Source: Bugula neritina (Eukaryota; Bryozoa; Gymnolaemata; Cheilostomatida; Bugulidae). From it: a stretch of DNA of 64,000 nt. The notes under the pieces were generated by a model. It did no database searches, had not been told where the DNA came from, and worked only from the letters and a program-made list of their open reading frames with translations. Below are positions 7,883 through 20,729 of the stretch, piece by piece. Position 1 is the first letter of the stretch. Every line of letters begins with the position of its first letter. The position numbers were made by a program, and so were the translations under genes. The stretch is from positions 11,522,463 to 11,586,462 of the forward strand of contig OZ037770.1 of the NCBI GenBank assembly GCA_964035545.1, read 5' to 3'.

Positions 7883-9257
7883 GTGGATCTGGTTGAAGGA
7901 TTTGCAGAGATTAAAGAAAGAATACAGAGACTGATATCTGTTGAGATACCTAAACTAGAGCTGTGTGATGTCATGTCTCTAAAGGTCAAAGGTTAGCATA
8001 CTACGCTAGAGATTCTAGCACAGTATTATACTACTAATATTTTTAAAAGCTTCTAATAATCATGTATCTGCATTATATAATATAACTTTAACATTTGGCA
8101 TCTTATCTGAAAATTAACCCCATGTGTGTGAAACTACTGGTTCGAAAATTTGAGTTTCTGTTCAAATAGCCCTGTGTGTAGGTTTACTCAGAGTTTCTAT
8201 TAATAGAATATATACACATACTCACCTTTATATGACATACATATTATATATACATACTCACTTACATATAAGTATACACACATACACACATATTCACATG
8301 TATATTGTAGAGGAGAAGAGAGATGCAGAAGTAGACTTGGTTCCTGCAGCAGACATGATTATTAGTTTAGATCCTCCTAAATCTCTTAAACTCTTACAGT
8401 CTGTTGATGTTTCTAGTTACTGTTATTCTGTCTGTAAATATGAGGATAACACTTATGTAGGGCTGGATAGTGCAGGGATAGACAGAATAGATAGAAGTTT
8501 CAGTGTTTCCAAGTCTTTTATTTCTACTACTAACAATGTAACTGGAGTCACAGTACATAGGAAAAGGCTGTATTCTGTACAGGGTAATACCGTGTCTGTG
8601 TATGATCTTACTGGGAAACAGGTGACCAGTTGGTCTCACCATGATAACTGTGGGTATATAAACAAACTTGTTATTGTTGATGATCAGGTTGTAGTTCCTG
8701 ATAGAGGCAGTAAAAGGCTTACAATCTACTCTCTTACTGGGAAAGTAATTAAACATGTCTCCTGCCCTCTACTCAGTAAGGATGCTGTAGCAATATGTGC
8801 AGCAGACAGACATTGTGTAGTAGTTTCTGATTATGGTTCCTCTCAAGTATTTAAATTAGACTTGACAACAGAGAAAGTCATCTGGACATGCAAGGATGTA
8901 TCTCAACCACTAAGTGTGACCTGCTATAGAAGTAGATATATTCTTGTGAGTAACTACAGCAGTAAAACCACCATCTGGATACTGGGTGTGGAGACAGGTT
9001 AGTTTTACATTGGTTAGTTAACTACTGTGACCAATATAATAGTATTTCTCACAGTCTCACACTACAAAATATACTATGCTATGTACTAGTGATGACACAC
9101 TAATACATCATTTCCTGTTACAGGTACACAACTGTCCAAAGTGGACGATCCAACTGATAGAGCTGAGAGTAGTGTGTGTGATCTCCATGTGTATAAAGAC
9201 ACTCTGATTGTACCTAGATACAGTGAGAAGAAAGTTCTGTTTTACCAGCTAAACTAA
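7883..9257 (+). CDS. TRIM-like RING/B-box/propeller protein, copy 1, 3' exons only
   Basis: Three coding exons are seen: 7883-7991 (coiled-coil end, phase 0 in, 1 out), 8311-8997 (propeller blades 1-5) and 9124-9257 (blade 6, TAA at 9255-9257). They are homologous to exons 6-8 of the six complete copies downstream. Exons 1-5 must lie upstream of the retrotransposon, outside the window, or be lost. The element lies in intron 5 in the sense direction, and its LTR carries a polyadenylation signal, so transcripts of this gene may be cut short. The propeller is intact: blade-entry residues are Y (blade 1), NNVT (2), NCGYI (3), KDAV (4), QPLS (5) and ESSVC (6). It lacks the 12-residue DQG-containing insert of copies 4-7. 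The region between the element and exon 6 is intron 5 with the 22-bp minisatellite. Confidence 0.8.
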
Positions 9258-12139
9258 ACAGGTGTGTGACAGGATATTATTCCATCTTGTGCTACATTTA
9301 TTATATTGTTTATCACACTAGACTCTGTTTGAATACATTTGGTGCTCAACTCTGTGTTTTCTACTAATGTACATATTTGTAATGATATGTCTGAGATGTA
9401 CAACTTCTACACATACACTGTGTCTGTTATTTCTAGATGATTCTCAAAGTTGACTCGGTAGACTGAGTTCTTTAACACACAGCTATGATAGAGTGTGGGA
9501 GCCTGTATGACGTCCCAGTAATTCACTTACTCAAGCTATGCATAGTGTGAGAGGACATATGACATCTCAGTAACTAACACGTACAGCTTAACATTACTAA
9601 TTTCAAGGAATAATTTACTTTCACTTGTACCAAGCCTATTCCACACAACCTGCATGACTTCACGGTATTAAGTAGACTATAGCTTTTTATATATCCAACC
9701 TGATTTGTATTGAAAGTCATATAGAGATCAATGTATTGATAGTGTCTACATTTCCTACAGACTGAAATACTATTATATTATAATGTCTACTATTTACTAT
9801 CAAATATCAACCACTACTGCTGCATTAATTTTGACTGATGATCATAATATATGATTTATTACTTAATTTTTGTCTTTGCAAAATTTGATTCCATAATGCT
9901 AACTAGATTTTATGTTTGAATTTGGTTTTTATTTTCTTTAAATATTCTGTGAAAATAAATTGCCTTTTTTAGGCTATAAATACTCTTGATTGGACCTCTG
10001 AATGCAACATCACAGAGTTATGTAATAGTTGACTGTATGGTTGTTTTACAGGAAGTTTTTGAAAAATTACATGTCATGGTGTCCTTGTTCGGAAATCGAT
10101 TTAGGCAGCAAAAGCTTGGGGTCACTGAGTGCATTGGCTGAGGACTTCTCAAGTTTTGGTATGGACCTCGAATGATAGTGTTCACTGAACAATGAACTCA
10201 GTGACCTTGAAGTTTGTGCTGCCCTTAACCATAATTTCTTAGTTTCAACCATAGTGCATAGTTTACTACATAGTTATGATGTATACTAGAGGTGTCCAAA
10301 TTCAACTACCAAAGCTACATGTGATGCCTAACCTTTAACCTTTAAATCATGATACTATAAAAGTGTCCAATTTCAATCACAATAGGTCTGTGTGGACCAA
10401 CTAATATCTGCTTGTAAACCAAATGGTAGAGTCTAGAACCAGTAAAGGTTATGATAGCTTTACTTCCTGTTTACCTGGTTTCCAATAGCAACAATGTTAC
10501 ATGAATATCAGTCAGGTATTGTGAGGGTACACGAAACCTGTATAAGTGTAGTTGTTAAGTAATTACTAATGTGACAGTAGTATATAGTATTGGACAGTCT
10601 CTGATATGTTAGTAACATCTTTGAGTTGTTACACCTGACTTCTCCATATGGTGATGGTAAGATTCTTTAACCTCAGGTCTAGTCTACTGACCATTTGTAG
10701 CTCTTTTGGTTTGAGTGACAGTTTGAGATCCTTGAGTGGCAACATAACCATCATAATCATTTGATTGGCTGTGTTAGAATAATAGTCAAAGTGATTTATT
10801 ATTCCAATAATTATATTCTATAAACAGTGAATAAATTAAAGTGGTTACAGCTACTATTAGCAAAATATTTTACTATAAACGCATCACCATGCCGTATACC
10901 TGCAATAAAATTTACAGAATTTATATTCTGTGTAGAGTATAACATAAGCAGTGTAACAGCCTGTTATATAGAGATACTTGGAGACTCTTGCTGGGGTTAT
11001 GTTCAACTTTATTGACTCAGCACTTCGGTTTAGAAAATGGTTGCTTTATTACATTCCCAGACAGTATTTCACATGCTGTAGAGTTTGAAGTAGCTACACC
11101 AGTGTAACTGTTACCAAGTATTCACAACTGTTTCCTGTAAATAGAATAATCACATTGTGATAAGCTGTCAGACTGGTATATCACTAAATACAACTAACAG
11201 GACTAGTTTTATAATGATGCTGGATATAAATAACTCAGACATCCTCTGTGGGGGAGACAACACCCTGTATTATGAACTCATGGTCTTTCTGACAGCATAT
11301 CTTAGTGCTGATGCACTTTCTGCTATATTGGTATCTGTTTCATTTGTATCTCAAAGAGTTGGACTTTATTTTGAATGCATAAAGTTATATATAACAATAA
11401 GGCTCTATGATGCAGTAACTGATTCATGTACATTTTCTTTTTTACATGCATTTCAAATAATTACTATACTATTATTTATTGCAGCAGATATTGTAGCTAC
11501 AATAAATCATGACAATTGTTTTATTATAGATAAAATTAAACCTAATGAGTCAAATAAATGGTGGACCGATACCATTTTCGTCACAAAAAATGTTATTAGT
11601 GTCTCAAGTTTGAAAAAATTGAGTATTCTTACGAAGATAAAGGGCATGGTAACATACACAACATATAGTTTGTTGGTCTTTAAACTGCAAATCTAAATGC
11701 CAGACCACAATATAATACTACATCTACATTAATTTGAACACAACTTTATAGCTTATACATACATATATATTGAAAGACTAAATTCCACACCCATTTCCAT
11801 ATATCCATCCATATTCCAATTAATATTATTCTTCCCAATAATTGTGGAGTAAATCATCTACAGAATACTTTAAAGTTTAAAGCCCAGTTCACACTTATAA
11901 ACAGTGGAGTCACTATTCAAGAAATAGTTGTAGTCTGTATTGGTTAGTGAGGTCATAGCTGCTTCACTGCTAGTACAAACAGAAACTGCACTCAAACTCA
12001 AAGTTACCTACATGGTGAGAATTTTCTTTGTTTCAAGGATTGTCACATGGATATCTACTGTAAAGCATAAAAGTGAAATTCATAAAATGATGGGCAAACT
12101 AAAATGGCATATGAGGCTTTCACAGCACATTATAACATA

Positions 12140-12347
12140 CAGTGCTCCCTCTGTATCTCCCTAAGCGACAGGTGTAAAGCCTCAACTCGTGTCATATTAG
12201 AATGCCAGATTCAACTCACGGATCAGTTGAAATTGGTGATTAGGTTCCTATACACACATACATCAGCCACAAAACAGGGGTCAAACTGCTTTCGTGACCT
12301 ATAGAAGTTCGTGAGAAAGGGGTCCTTGAGACACAGAGGGAGCACTG
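12140..12347 (+). mobile_element. Tc1/pogo-like MITE with matching terminal repeats
   Basis: It begins CAGTGCTCCCTCTGT and ends with the exact complement of those 15 bases. It is about 208 bp with no coding capacity. A TA precedes the left end, as in Tc1/mariner and pogo elements, but the right end is followed by TC, so the target duplication is not intact. Copies elsewhere have a different right end (GATCCACTG followed by TA). Family assignment is inferred from the CAGTG ends and TA flanks only. Confidence 0.6.
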
Positions 12348-12710
12348 TCTCTAATACTAATTGCACACAGGTTTTGTTTGGAAAGATAACTCTGAAGGAG
12401 GAACCGATAAGTACATGGTGCTGCAAAGCTTATCAATAGTGTTATTACCATTGAACTATAACTATAGTTTCAGTTCAGTGTTATTACTGCATGGGTTAGT
12501 AGAGTATTCCCTAATTATCTATTATCCTGCTACTACATTATGAGATTGATTGGATTATTAACAATGTGTTAACTGACTATACACTGATAAACCCCACAAG
12601 AGCAAATTCATAACACTATTGTAAAGCATAGAAGTGAGATTGTAAAATGATGAACAAACATAAAATGATGGGCAAACTACAATGGCCTGAAGCTATCAGC
12701 ACATTATATA

Positions 12711-12840
12711 CAGTGCACCCTCTTTATCTCACTAAGCGACAGGTCTAAAACCTCAATACACACATCAGCAACAAAACAGGGTCTAAGCTGTTCTCGTGAC
12801 CTATAGAAATTCGTGAGAAAGGGGTCCTTGAGATCCACTG
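12711..12840 (+). mobile_element. Pogo-like MITE, internally deleted form
   Basis: A 130-bp version with the same ends (CAGTGCACCC...GATCCACTG) and TA on both sides, lacking about 70 internal bases of the 199-bp form. An equivalent lies at 36145-36274. Confidence 0.6.
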
Positions 12841-12952
12841 TATCAAATCTATTGGGCACAGGTTTTGTTTGGAAAGATAATTCTGAAGGAGGAACCGATA
12901 CGTTAATGATGCTGCAACGCTCATCAATAGTGTTATTACTGCGTGCGTTAGT

Positions 12953-12964
12953 GGGGAATTCCCC
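12953..12964. promoter_or_regulatory. GGGGAATTCCCC palindrome, kappaB-like site upstream of copy 2
   Basis: The perfect 12-bp palindrome contains GGGAATTCCC, which fits the NF-kappaB consensus GGGRNNYYCC. It lies 1.25 kb before the ATG of copy 2 and recurs unchanged in every type A spacer that holds this block. It is a sequence match only. The surrounding block is itself repeated, so conservation may reflect duplication. Confidence 0.35.
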
Positions 12965-13192
12965 CAGTCCAGGGTAAGCGTTATTTTAATCCCGCATCTG
13001 CGCAGAAAGGTCTAACACTAACAGGAACTATAGGCTAAGTAGTTCCATAGGTCTTCCGTGACAAGGTAAAGTTTACCAACAGCAATAACTGCAAGTGTTA
13101 GCAAACTTGAAAGCGATGTTCATTGTTTTCAAATTTTAGTTTTAAAATCAACTTATTGTAGTTCTATTATCTCTAGTTTCGGATAGTTATAC

Positions 13193-13320
13193 TGATAGTG
13201 ACACTCATACTCATACTCATAGTCATACTGATACTCATACTTATACTGTTTCACACAGTCTCACTCACTTGGCTCATAGTGATAGTCAGTGACAGTCACA
13301 CTGACACTCACTTACAGTAC
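13193..13320 (+). repeat. Degenerate TCATAC/TCATAG hexamer repeat
   Basis: Runs of ACTCATACTCATAG-like hexamers pass into TCAGTGACAGTCACACTGACACTCACT. Equivalent tracts of different length precede copies 4, 5 and 7 and lie at the right edge (28149-28330, 36600-36800, 54138-54300, from 63968). Nothing coding is seen. Confidence 0.8.
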
Positions 13321-14208
13321 CACGCTTGGTCTTGCTGTCACACTCACTGCCACAGTGTTTTGATAATGACAATCACAATGATTATGATAACATTTCTCAT
13401 CATCAGCAACTGCAAGATACTTGTGAATTAGTTACTATTTGTCAGTCTCGTGATCATCTTCATCTTGAGTTTGTACTTTACGTTCTCATGATGATGATGC
13501 TGGTAATCATAGTCATAATCATAATGATGTTGAAGTTTAATTTATCAAATGATACAAATTAAAGTATTAGTAAAGCATATGTTTTGTAATTTTATAAAAC
13601 TGCTCAACAGAACTTATTAAATTTACAGGGCCTCTGCTGTAGACCGTAGAGGTGGATGTAGTAACAGAAACATTAGAAACCACATATATTTATAACTATT
13701 TACAATACAATAATTCCAATTTCTCCGCATTCTATTAAATGTCAATAAAATGCATCATTTTTTGGAATATTGAGTGAATTGCAAGGAAAACCTAATTCAA
13801 GAACCTTCATAATTTTTTTGGCTACAAGTCCCAATTCTTAGAATAATTATTAAGAAAATTCCTCTTGTTACTAATTGATTTATTATGTAATAGCTCTGGA
13901 CTATTGTCTGCAGATACTGCAGTACACAAGTGTGTATTTACATCATGGTATTTCAATATATAGTTTATTATACAGCAAGGGTTCATTATTGAAAAGATCG
14001 TTTTTAAGTTTTAGAGAGTGCTTAAAATACATTATATCAGCACTGCAGTTTTATAGTTGAGTCACATTCTACAATCTTTAAAGATATTAAGTAGTGAGTC
14101 AGAAGAGACAAACATAGACTACTAAATTCTCTCATTACAGTGAACTACATGGGATCTGAATACACTGTATAATATGTTCTCCTGGTTTATAATATAGAGT
14201 TGAGTGAA

Positions 14209-17200
14209 ATGGCTGCAGCAGAAGAAGTTGAGTGTGGATTCTGTTTACTAAAAGAAGGTTTAGAGAATCCCAAGTGTCTACCATGTGGTCATGTACACTG
14301 TTTACTATGTCTTACTCGTAATGTTGATGTGAATGACATGATCAGGTGTCCATGGTGTAGGTAAGTTAGTTTTGTATAGGCGGAGCTGAGACATATTGTT
14401 GGTAGAAAAATAGTGATTGACATCATGTGTTTTAGCTTATACTGAATTTTTACATTACGTTATATATATTTTTAATTACTACTGAATAATTATGTGTCTT
14501 GTCACAGGGAAGTGTTTGATGAGAGAGTGGAAAGTCTTCTATCTGCTGATGTAGAGGACAACTCCGTATCATGTGACGTCTGCACTAAAAAGGGACTGAA
14601 AAAAGTACCAGCCATCATATACTGTACTGTGTGCCGTAAACTCTTCTGCAGAAAACATGATGAGGTGATACTTTCATTAAATATCTCTTCAGTTGATGTT
14701 CAACACTGCATACTCTAACTCAGCCTCTGATTATATATTGTTATACTTAAATGTTGGTTTATAAGAAAGCACTGAGAGATCATGTTTCACTTTTATCTGT
14801 TTTATCTGCTTTCATGTAAACTATACATTTATTTTAAGACTTTGTGTTAGTGGGAACCTTTATGTTCCTATAAATATTTGTAAATTTTTATATCATGTAT
14901 TTGTAAGTTTCATTTCTAATCCACAATATGGATAGTTGAGTTATATTTCTCAGTAAAGATGTATTCTGTTATATTCAGTCACATGATGACACCAATGATG
15001 ACCACCAGAAGATAACCATCTCGGACTACAGAATACAAGCCAAGAGACTAGAGAAAAGAGTTTGTCCCAAACACACAGCATATCCCTACATACAAGGATG
15101 TAAAGTTTGTGTACAGCTGTTCTGTGCGCAATGCACATCTTGCACTAACTTTTGTGTTGGAGGTAAGAAAGTTCTGCTGAAAATTATTTACTAATTATTG
15201 ATAAATCTGATAGGTTGCATAACTACCTCAGTAACTCTTGTAAGATAGCTGCCCTCACCATGAATTGACCTGCAAACCTCTATCATGCAACTTCCACTAT
15301 ATGGGCTACTGGGTAATCACAGCACTACAAATTTGAAGCTAGCATAGATAAAGAGTTTATTTTGAGTAGAAACTCTGTTCAAAAGTATAGTCCATTATTC
15401 ATTGAGAAATTTTAAAATAGGCAAATAATTCTTAAAATATAAAAAATTAATTGAACGTTTAAAATTGAAAAAGAGGTCAGAAGTCAGTGAATTGAAGTGC
15501 CTCTCACTCGCACAGCGTGTCCAAAGTTTTATATTTTGTTTTTCAATGGCCACGCTGGAGTTTAGTTTTTCATTGTCATTTTAATTTTAGACTCACCCCA
15601 TCACATGGTTAATCTAGATGATTTAATCAAAGAGCTTATAAATATAGATGATCTTCTCACCACTGAAGACAAGATGTCTGCTTTCTTCAAACACCTTTCT
15701 AAAACTGTGTCAGACTTTGATAATGAGACGGAGGAATTGCTGAATATTCTTCATACACAGCGTGATGAACAGGTTCTGTGTTTATAGAAAATACTTTGTG
15801 TTGCTCTGTAATCTACATTCTGTAGTCAGGTGTTAGTAAAACATTGCAATACTAATACTTACGAGTAACAGCTAGGTGACTAGCTACTATGCTGTGTGAA
15901 TTAAATCACTGTATTTTGTTTAAAAAGTTGCAACTTTTGTAATCAATTCTGAAAAACTTTCTCGAATATGTTGTCCACTTTCTGCAATGTGCTGGTACAA
16001 TGTATGATGTAGTTGACTGAAGTGAGACTAAAGTATGAGAAACTGGAGAAGGAATTCTTAGCTAGTAGAAAGAAGACTAAAGAGGAACTGAACAGATACA
16101 TGGAGAGAGAAGTTGAAACTGTTTTGTCTCAACTGAGTAACAGTAGAATGAAGGTAGAAGCTCAACTTAGACAAAACCATCAGGTGAGCAGTGTTCACTA
16201 TATGTTAGCATAAGAAATTTAGGCTATGTCTTTTGTGTGAATCTTTAATAATGCACTAGCATGCTGTATAGGCATGAAATGCGTTGAAAATTAAAGGAAA
16301 TAATGTAAGACTCACGTTGACCATCTCCATGCCTAATTATTTATATTCGTTTTAGCTCTATAGTTGTGTGCTTACAAACTTCAATGTCTTCCAATATGGT
16401 GGGTAAAAGAATTGTTTTAAAGTTGTATTGTTCTAAATTTGTAAAATTCACAACTTTTACCAAAGTCTATATGTTCCTAAATAGTAGGTATACTAACTAT
16501 AGTTGATCTAAATAGTTGATTTGGTGCAATATGCTTGTACCAGGCACACCAAGCTTTTTACCCATTTGTTACTTTATTGGAACTGTCGCACAAAAGATTA
16601 GGAAGTTCTCACTAAAAAGACTATCCTTTTAGCCCCACTGACCAATGCTATGCTTGTTCACTGCAGGTGGATCTGGTTGAAGGATTTGCAGAGATTAAAG
16701 AGAGAATACAGAGACTGATATCTGTTGAGATACCTGAACTAGAGTTGTGTGATGTCATGTCTCTAAAGGTCAAAGGTTAGTATACTAAACTAGAGCTGTG
16801 TGATGTCATGTCTCTAAAGGTCAAAGGTTAGTATACTAAACTAGAGCTGTGTGATGTCATGTCTCTAAAGGTCAAAGGTTAGCAAACTAGACTGTAGAAT
16901 TCTTGTACTAGTGCACCTTTATTAAGATATTTGAAATAATCATGTATCTGCATTGCATCTGGTAAGTGCTTTTCATGTGTGTGCAACTACTGGTTAGAAA
17001 ATTTGAGTATCAGTTGAAATAGCCCTGTGTGTATAAGTCAGAGTTTCTATTAATAGAATTTATACACATACTCACTTTTATATGACATACATATTTTATA
17101 CATACTCACTTATATATAAGTATACACACATACACACATATTCACATGTATATTGTAGAAGAGAAGAGAGAAATAGAAATAGACTTGGTTCCTGCAGCAG

Positions 17201-18120
17201 ACATGATTATTAGTTTAGATCCTCCTAAATCTATCAAACTCTTACAGTCTGTTGATGTTTCTAGTTACTGTTATTCTGTCTGTAAATATGAGAGTAACAC
17301 TTATGTAGGGCTGAGTGGTGGAGGAATAGACAGAATAGATGAGAGTTTCAGTGTTTCCAAGTCTTTTATTTCTTTTACTAAGTGGGTAAATGGAGTCACA
17401 GTACATAGAAATAAGCTGTATGCTCTACATTGTATCAGCAGCAGTAATTGGGAGGTACATGTGTATGATCTTACTGGGAAACAGGTGACCAGCTGGTTTC
17501 ACCATGATAGTAATCGGTATGTAAACAAACTTGCTATTGTTGATGATCAGGTTGTAGTTCCTGATAGGCACAGTAAGAGGCTTACAATCTACTCTCTTAC
17601 TGGGGAGGTAATTAAACATGTCTCCTGCCCTCTACTCAGTAATAGTAATACAGCAATATGTGCAGCAGACAGACATTGTGTAGTAGTTTCTAACACTGGT
17701 TCCTCTCAAGTATTTAAATTAGACTTGACAACAGAGAAACTCATCTGGACATGCAAGGATGTATCTCAACCACAAGGTGTGACCTGCTATAGAAGTAAAT
17801 ATATTCTTGTGACTAACCGCAGCAGTAAAACCACCATCTGGATACTGGATGTGGAAACAGGTTAGTATTACATTAATTAGTTAACTACTGTGACCAATAT
17901 ATTAGTATTTCTCACAGTCTCACACTATAAAATATATTATGCTAAGCACTAGTGATGACACACTAATACATCATTTCCTGTTACAGGTACACTACTGTCC
18001 AAAGTAGAAGATCCAACTGGTAGAGCTGGGAGTAGTGTGTGTGATCTCCATGTGTATAAAGACACTCTGATTGTACCTCGATTCATGGAGAAGAAAGTTC
18101 TGTTTTACCAGTTGAACTAA
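14209..18120 (+). CDS. TRIM-like RING/B-box/coiled-coil/beta-propeller protein, copy 2
   Basis: Coding exons: 14209-14360, 14508-14664, 14979-15162, 15591-15772, 16013-16183, 16667-16775, 17159-17860, 17987-18120; 596 residues. Exon 1 is a C3HC4 RING (C9, C12, C26, H28, C31, C34, C47, C50, with P48 of the C-P-x-C usual in ubiquitin E3 ligases). Exon 2 has a B-box 1 pattern (CX2C...CX2CX4CX2H) and exon 3 a B-box 2-like pattern (CPKH...CKVC...CAQC). Exons 4-6 are charged, helical coiled-coil sequence. Exons 7-8 give six propeller blades of about 40 residues, NHL-like (VVVPDRHSKRLTIYSLTG). The likely role is a cytoplasmic E3 ligase whose propeller binds target or ligand; this is inferred from the family. 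Blade-entry residues: Y; KWVN; SNRYV; NSNT; QPQG; GSSVC. Two extra 51-bp donor repeats follow exon 6. Confidence 0.9.
15248..15310 (-). repeat. Decayed tRNA-like SINE remnant in intron 3 of copy 2
   Basis: On the minus strand the sequence resembles an old, diverged form of the tRNA-like module seen in copies 3, 4 and 7, with GGTCAATTC in place of a B box. A near-identical copy lies at 38733-38795 in copy 5. Confidence 0.25.
16776..16877 (+). repeat. Two extra 51-bp units duplicating the intron 6 donor
   Basis: Units 16776-16826 and 16827-16877 each repeat the end of exon 6 plus its GTTAG donor. Fifty-one bases equal 17 codons. Reading through meets an in-frame TAG at the start of each unit, so only the first donor gives a full-length protein here. 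Confidence 0.9.
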
Positions 18121-20729
18121 ACAGGTATTTGACAGGATATTATTCCATCTTATGGTACATTTATTATATTGTTTATCACACTAGACTCTGTTTGAATACA
18201 TTTGGTGCTCAACTCTGTGTTTTCTACTAATGTACATATTTGTGATGATATGTCTGAGATGTACAACTTCTACATATACACTGTGCCTGTTATTTCTAGA
18301 CGATTCTCAGAGTTGACTCTGTAGAATGAGTTCTTCAACACGGAGCTATGATAGAGTGTGGGAAGCTGTATGACGTCCCAGTAACTCACTTATACACCTA
18401 AACATAACTAATTTCAAGTAATAATTTATTTTCACTTTATTTTTCACGTGTATCAATCCTATTCTATGCAGCCTGCGTAATTTCAGGGTATTAAGTAGAC
18501 TAACGTTTTATATCTTTAACCTGATTTGTATTAATAGTCATATAGAGATCAATGTGACCAATATGGTAGCGCTAAGTCTACATTTAATAAAAACTGAAAT
18601 ATTGTTATATCACATTGTTTACCACTTGCTATCAAATACTAACCACTACTGCTACATTCATTTTACTTTATAGTTTATATATGCTAGTTTTCATTCACTG
18701 TATTTTTATGGCAAGTTATTATTTTATATAATGTATTATATAACCTATTTGATATTGTGTGATCATCTCATCATTTGATTGGCTGTCATGGAATATAATA
18801 GTCAAAGTGATTAATTATTCCAGTATATTCTATAAACAGTGAATAAATTAAAGTGATTAGAGTTACTAATGGCAACATATTTTACTATCAACACATCAGC
18901 ATGTCTCATTCCAGTAAAATAGTTTACAGCATTTCTACTCTGTATAGAGTATAACATTAGCAATGCTGTAGTTACTTGTAGATGCAGAGTTGTAGATTCT
19001 TACTTGAGTTAGAACTTGGGTTATTAGAGAAGTTGGCCTACCTTGACATCTTGCTATCAGCAAATATACCATGTGGACCACCTTTTATTCTTGTTCAGTA
19101 AAATGTTTATAATGTATAGAAAGAAAATTACTATTAAAATATTGGTACAGCATGTAGGTTCTTGCTCATGTTGGGTTATTGGGTAAGCAAGGTACTTTTA
19201 CTTCTCGCTATTAAAAAACTTGTCATGAATTGATCATTGCTTTAAAATAGGATGGCTAAGAGTTATGTAATACACCACTTTTACACATGCCCAGCCAGTT
19301 TCAAGTTACCTGCATAAGTTACCTGTATAAGTTACCTTCATAAGTTACCTGTATAAGTTACTGGTATAAATTCTAACCATACTTACAGGTTTCTCCTGCA
19401 TCATGCTAGTGAATTTATATGTTTTACAACTGCATAAATGTTTTATATAAGCTTAGTGCAAAAGTGCTAAATAAATGAGCAATGGCTCTACATATAGTTA
19501 TTTTAGACTAGAAGATGATCACTATAATATTGAACTGAAAATTGAGTTTTGAGAACTTGTTTTGAGTTGTGGGCAAAGGCTGACTTCATAGCATAACATG
19601 TACGAAACTACTTCTATTTGTGACAGTTTGGTGCATAAAACGCAGCTGTTTATGCTTGTATTGTTGTAAGGGTTGATTTACATAACACAAATTATAGTTT
19701 TATTTGGAGCTTTTCGTCGCTTGGTCACGTGACCGTGTAACCATAGAGACTTGTCATCGTGATGTGCAGCTAGAATCATCCCCGAGCAATTATCAATTTT
19801 AACTTCAGTAATATTTGTACGAAAACAAGAGGGGGTAACCCTTAGGACAGAAAATTCAGCTAGTTTGACGTCATTTCCGAAAGAGGCGTTTTACTGTTCC
19901 GGGCAAAGTTCTACTTTGAGTTTGACTGCAAATCGCGAAAGGAAGCTGTCCTTGGAGTCAAGCTTTTGCCCGAAGAACAAGGTATCAGTTGAAGATTCTG
20001 TCTGTTACAAGGCTCCATTGTGTGAGATTGGGAACTTGAGCAAAACGTGGGTTAGTTTGATTTGCATTAATATAGTTTTACTACGTGCTACCATAAGTGA
20101 GAGGGTGTCATTCAGTTTCAGTTTGATAAAAGAATACTTCTGAATATCTTTAAATACCTTTGAGTTTGAAAACATAGAACATTTGGGAACACTCTAGGTT
20201 ATGGAAGTGTCTCATTTTTTTACTGCGTGGAGGGGTGTTAGGTGATACTTATGTTGATTTTTATTTTATATGCTCTATCTGGTGTATCTTATGGTTTCTT
20301 GAAAAACTGACGGCCAAGGTGCACTTCTGAGTTTGTGTATTTAGATTTTAGTTAACCGCAAGCAGCAGACCTAGTGTTTATTGACATGTTTTGGTGATCT
20401 CCTGTAATCTCACCATATGCTATATGCCAAATTTGAGTGTTGTTGTTCTTTGTGTAAAATGAGCATAAGAAGATTGAGTCGATGAGTCTTTTGTCTCTGT
20501 TTGAGAGACTGAAGGCCAAGCTGAGAGCATGCCTCGGTGACACTTTCTCGTCCCTTTAATCCAGCAATATATTTATTTTTAACCACCCTGTGCTGTAGCA
20601 TTTCTAGAGACTCAATGTCAGAAGAAGCACAAATATAAACTTCTAAATTCTCTCATTACAATGAGCTACATGGGATCTGAATACCCTTTATAATATGTTC
20701 TCCTGTTTTATAATATAGAGTTGAGTGAA
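18121..20729 (+). other. Type B spacer between copies 2 and 3
   Basis: It has a likely 3' UTR intron (18125-18299) and a possible poly(A) signal AATAAA at 18586-18591. Then come AT-rich sequence, a short minisatellite of ATAAGTTACCTGT-like units (19308-19375), and a less AT-rich block (about 19680-20140) with GGTCACGTGACC (E-box type, 19722-19733) and TGACGTCA (CRE type, 19867-19874). This block recurs before copy 6. The open frames in it begin without ATG and are not kept between the two copies, so I read it as non-coding, possibly a promoter. It has no GGGGAATTCCCC palindrome. Confidence 0.55.

Larger units (their letters stand above)
9258..14208 (+). other. Type A spacer between copies 1 and 2
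   Basis: It opens with a likely 3' UTR intron (9262-9436). A 3' flank shared with other copies follows, with a possible poly(A) signal AATAAA at 9954-9959. The middle (about 10300-12130) is a repeated non-coding block. A 180-codon frame at 11157-11696 lies in it but is broken in the other copies. Then come two pogo-like MITEs, a GGGGAATTCCCC palindrome, a TCATAC-type repeat and about 900 bp of conserved upstream sequence. A pyrimidine-rich TTCTCCTGG...ATAATATAG just before the ATG looks like a 3' splice site, so a 5' UTR exon may lie in this spacer. Confidence 0.6.

Noticed and set aside
11157-11696. 180-codon open frame with hydrophobic stretches in the type A spacer
   Set aside because: The equivalent sequence is truncated at 26788-27093 and frame-broken near 52640-53060 and 62090-62500. 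There is no ATG at its start (TTG-type opening), no known domain and no coding-like conservation.
13875-14060. 61-codon frame kept in length upstream of copies 2, 4, 5 and 7
   Set aside because: It opens with TTG, not ATG, and differs at many amino-acid positions without a synonymous bias. Its length is shared because the spacers are recent duplicates. It could be a 5' UTR part.
14186-14198. TATA box (TTTATAATATAG) about 20 bases before the ATG
   Set aside because: It would leave almost no 5' UTR. With the preceding pyrimidine-rich TTCTCCTGG it is better read as a 3' splice site of a 5' UTR intron.
16776-16877. Regular repeats resembling a CRISPR-like array
   Set aside because: The units are contiguous without unique spacers, occur in introns of a eukaryotic gene, and are derived from exon 6 and its donor.
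19865-20143. 92-codon frame in the type B spacer
   Set aside because: It does not begin with ATG and is not preserved in the homologous stretch at 43925-44180, where a different frame is open.
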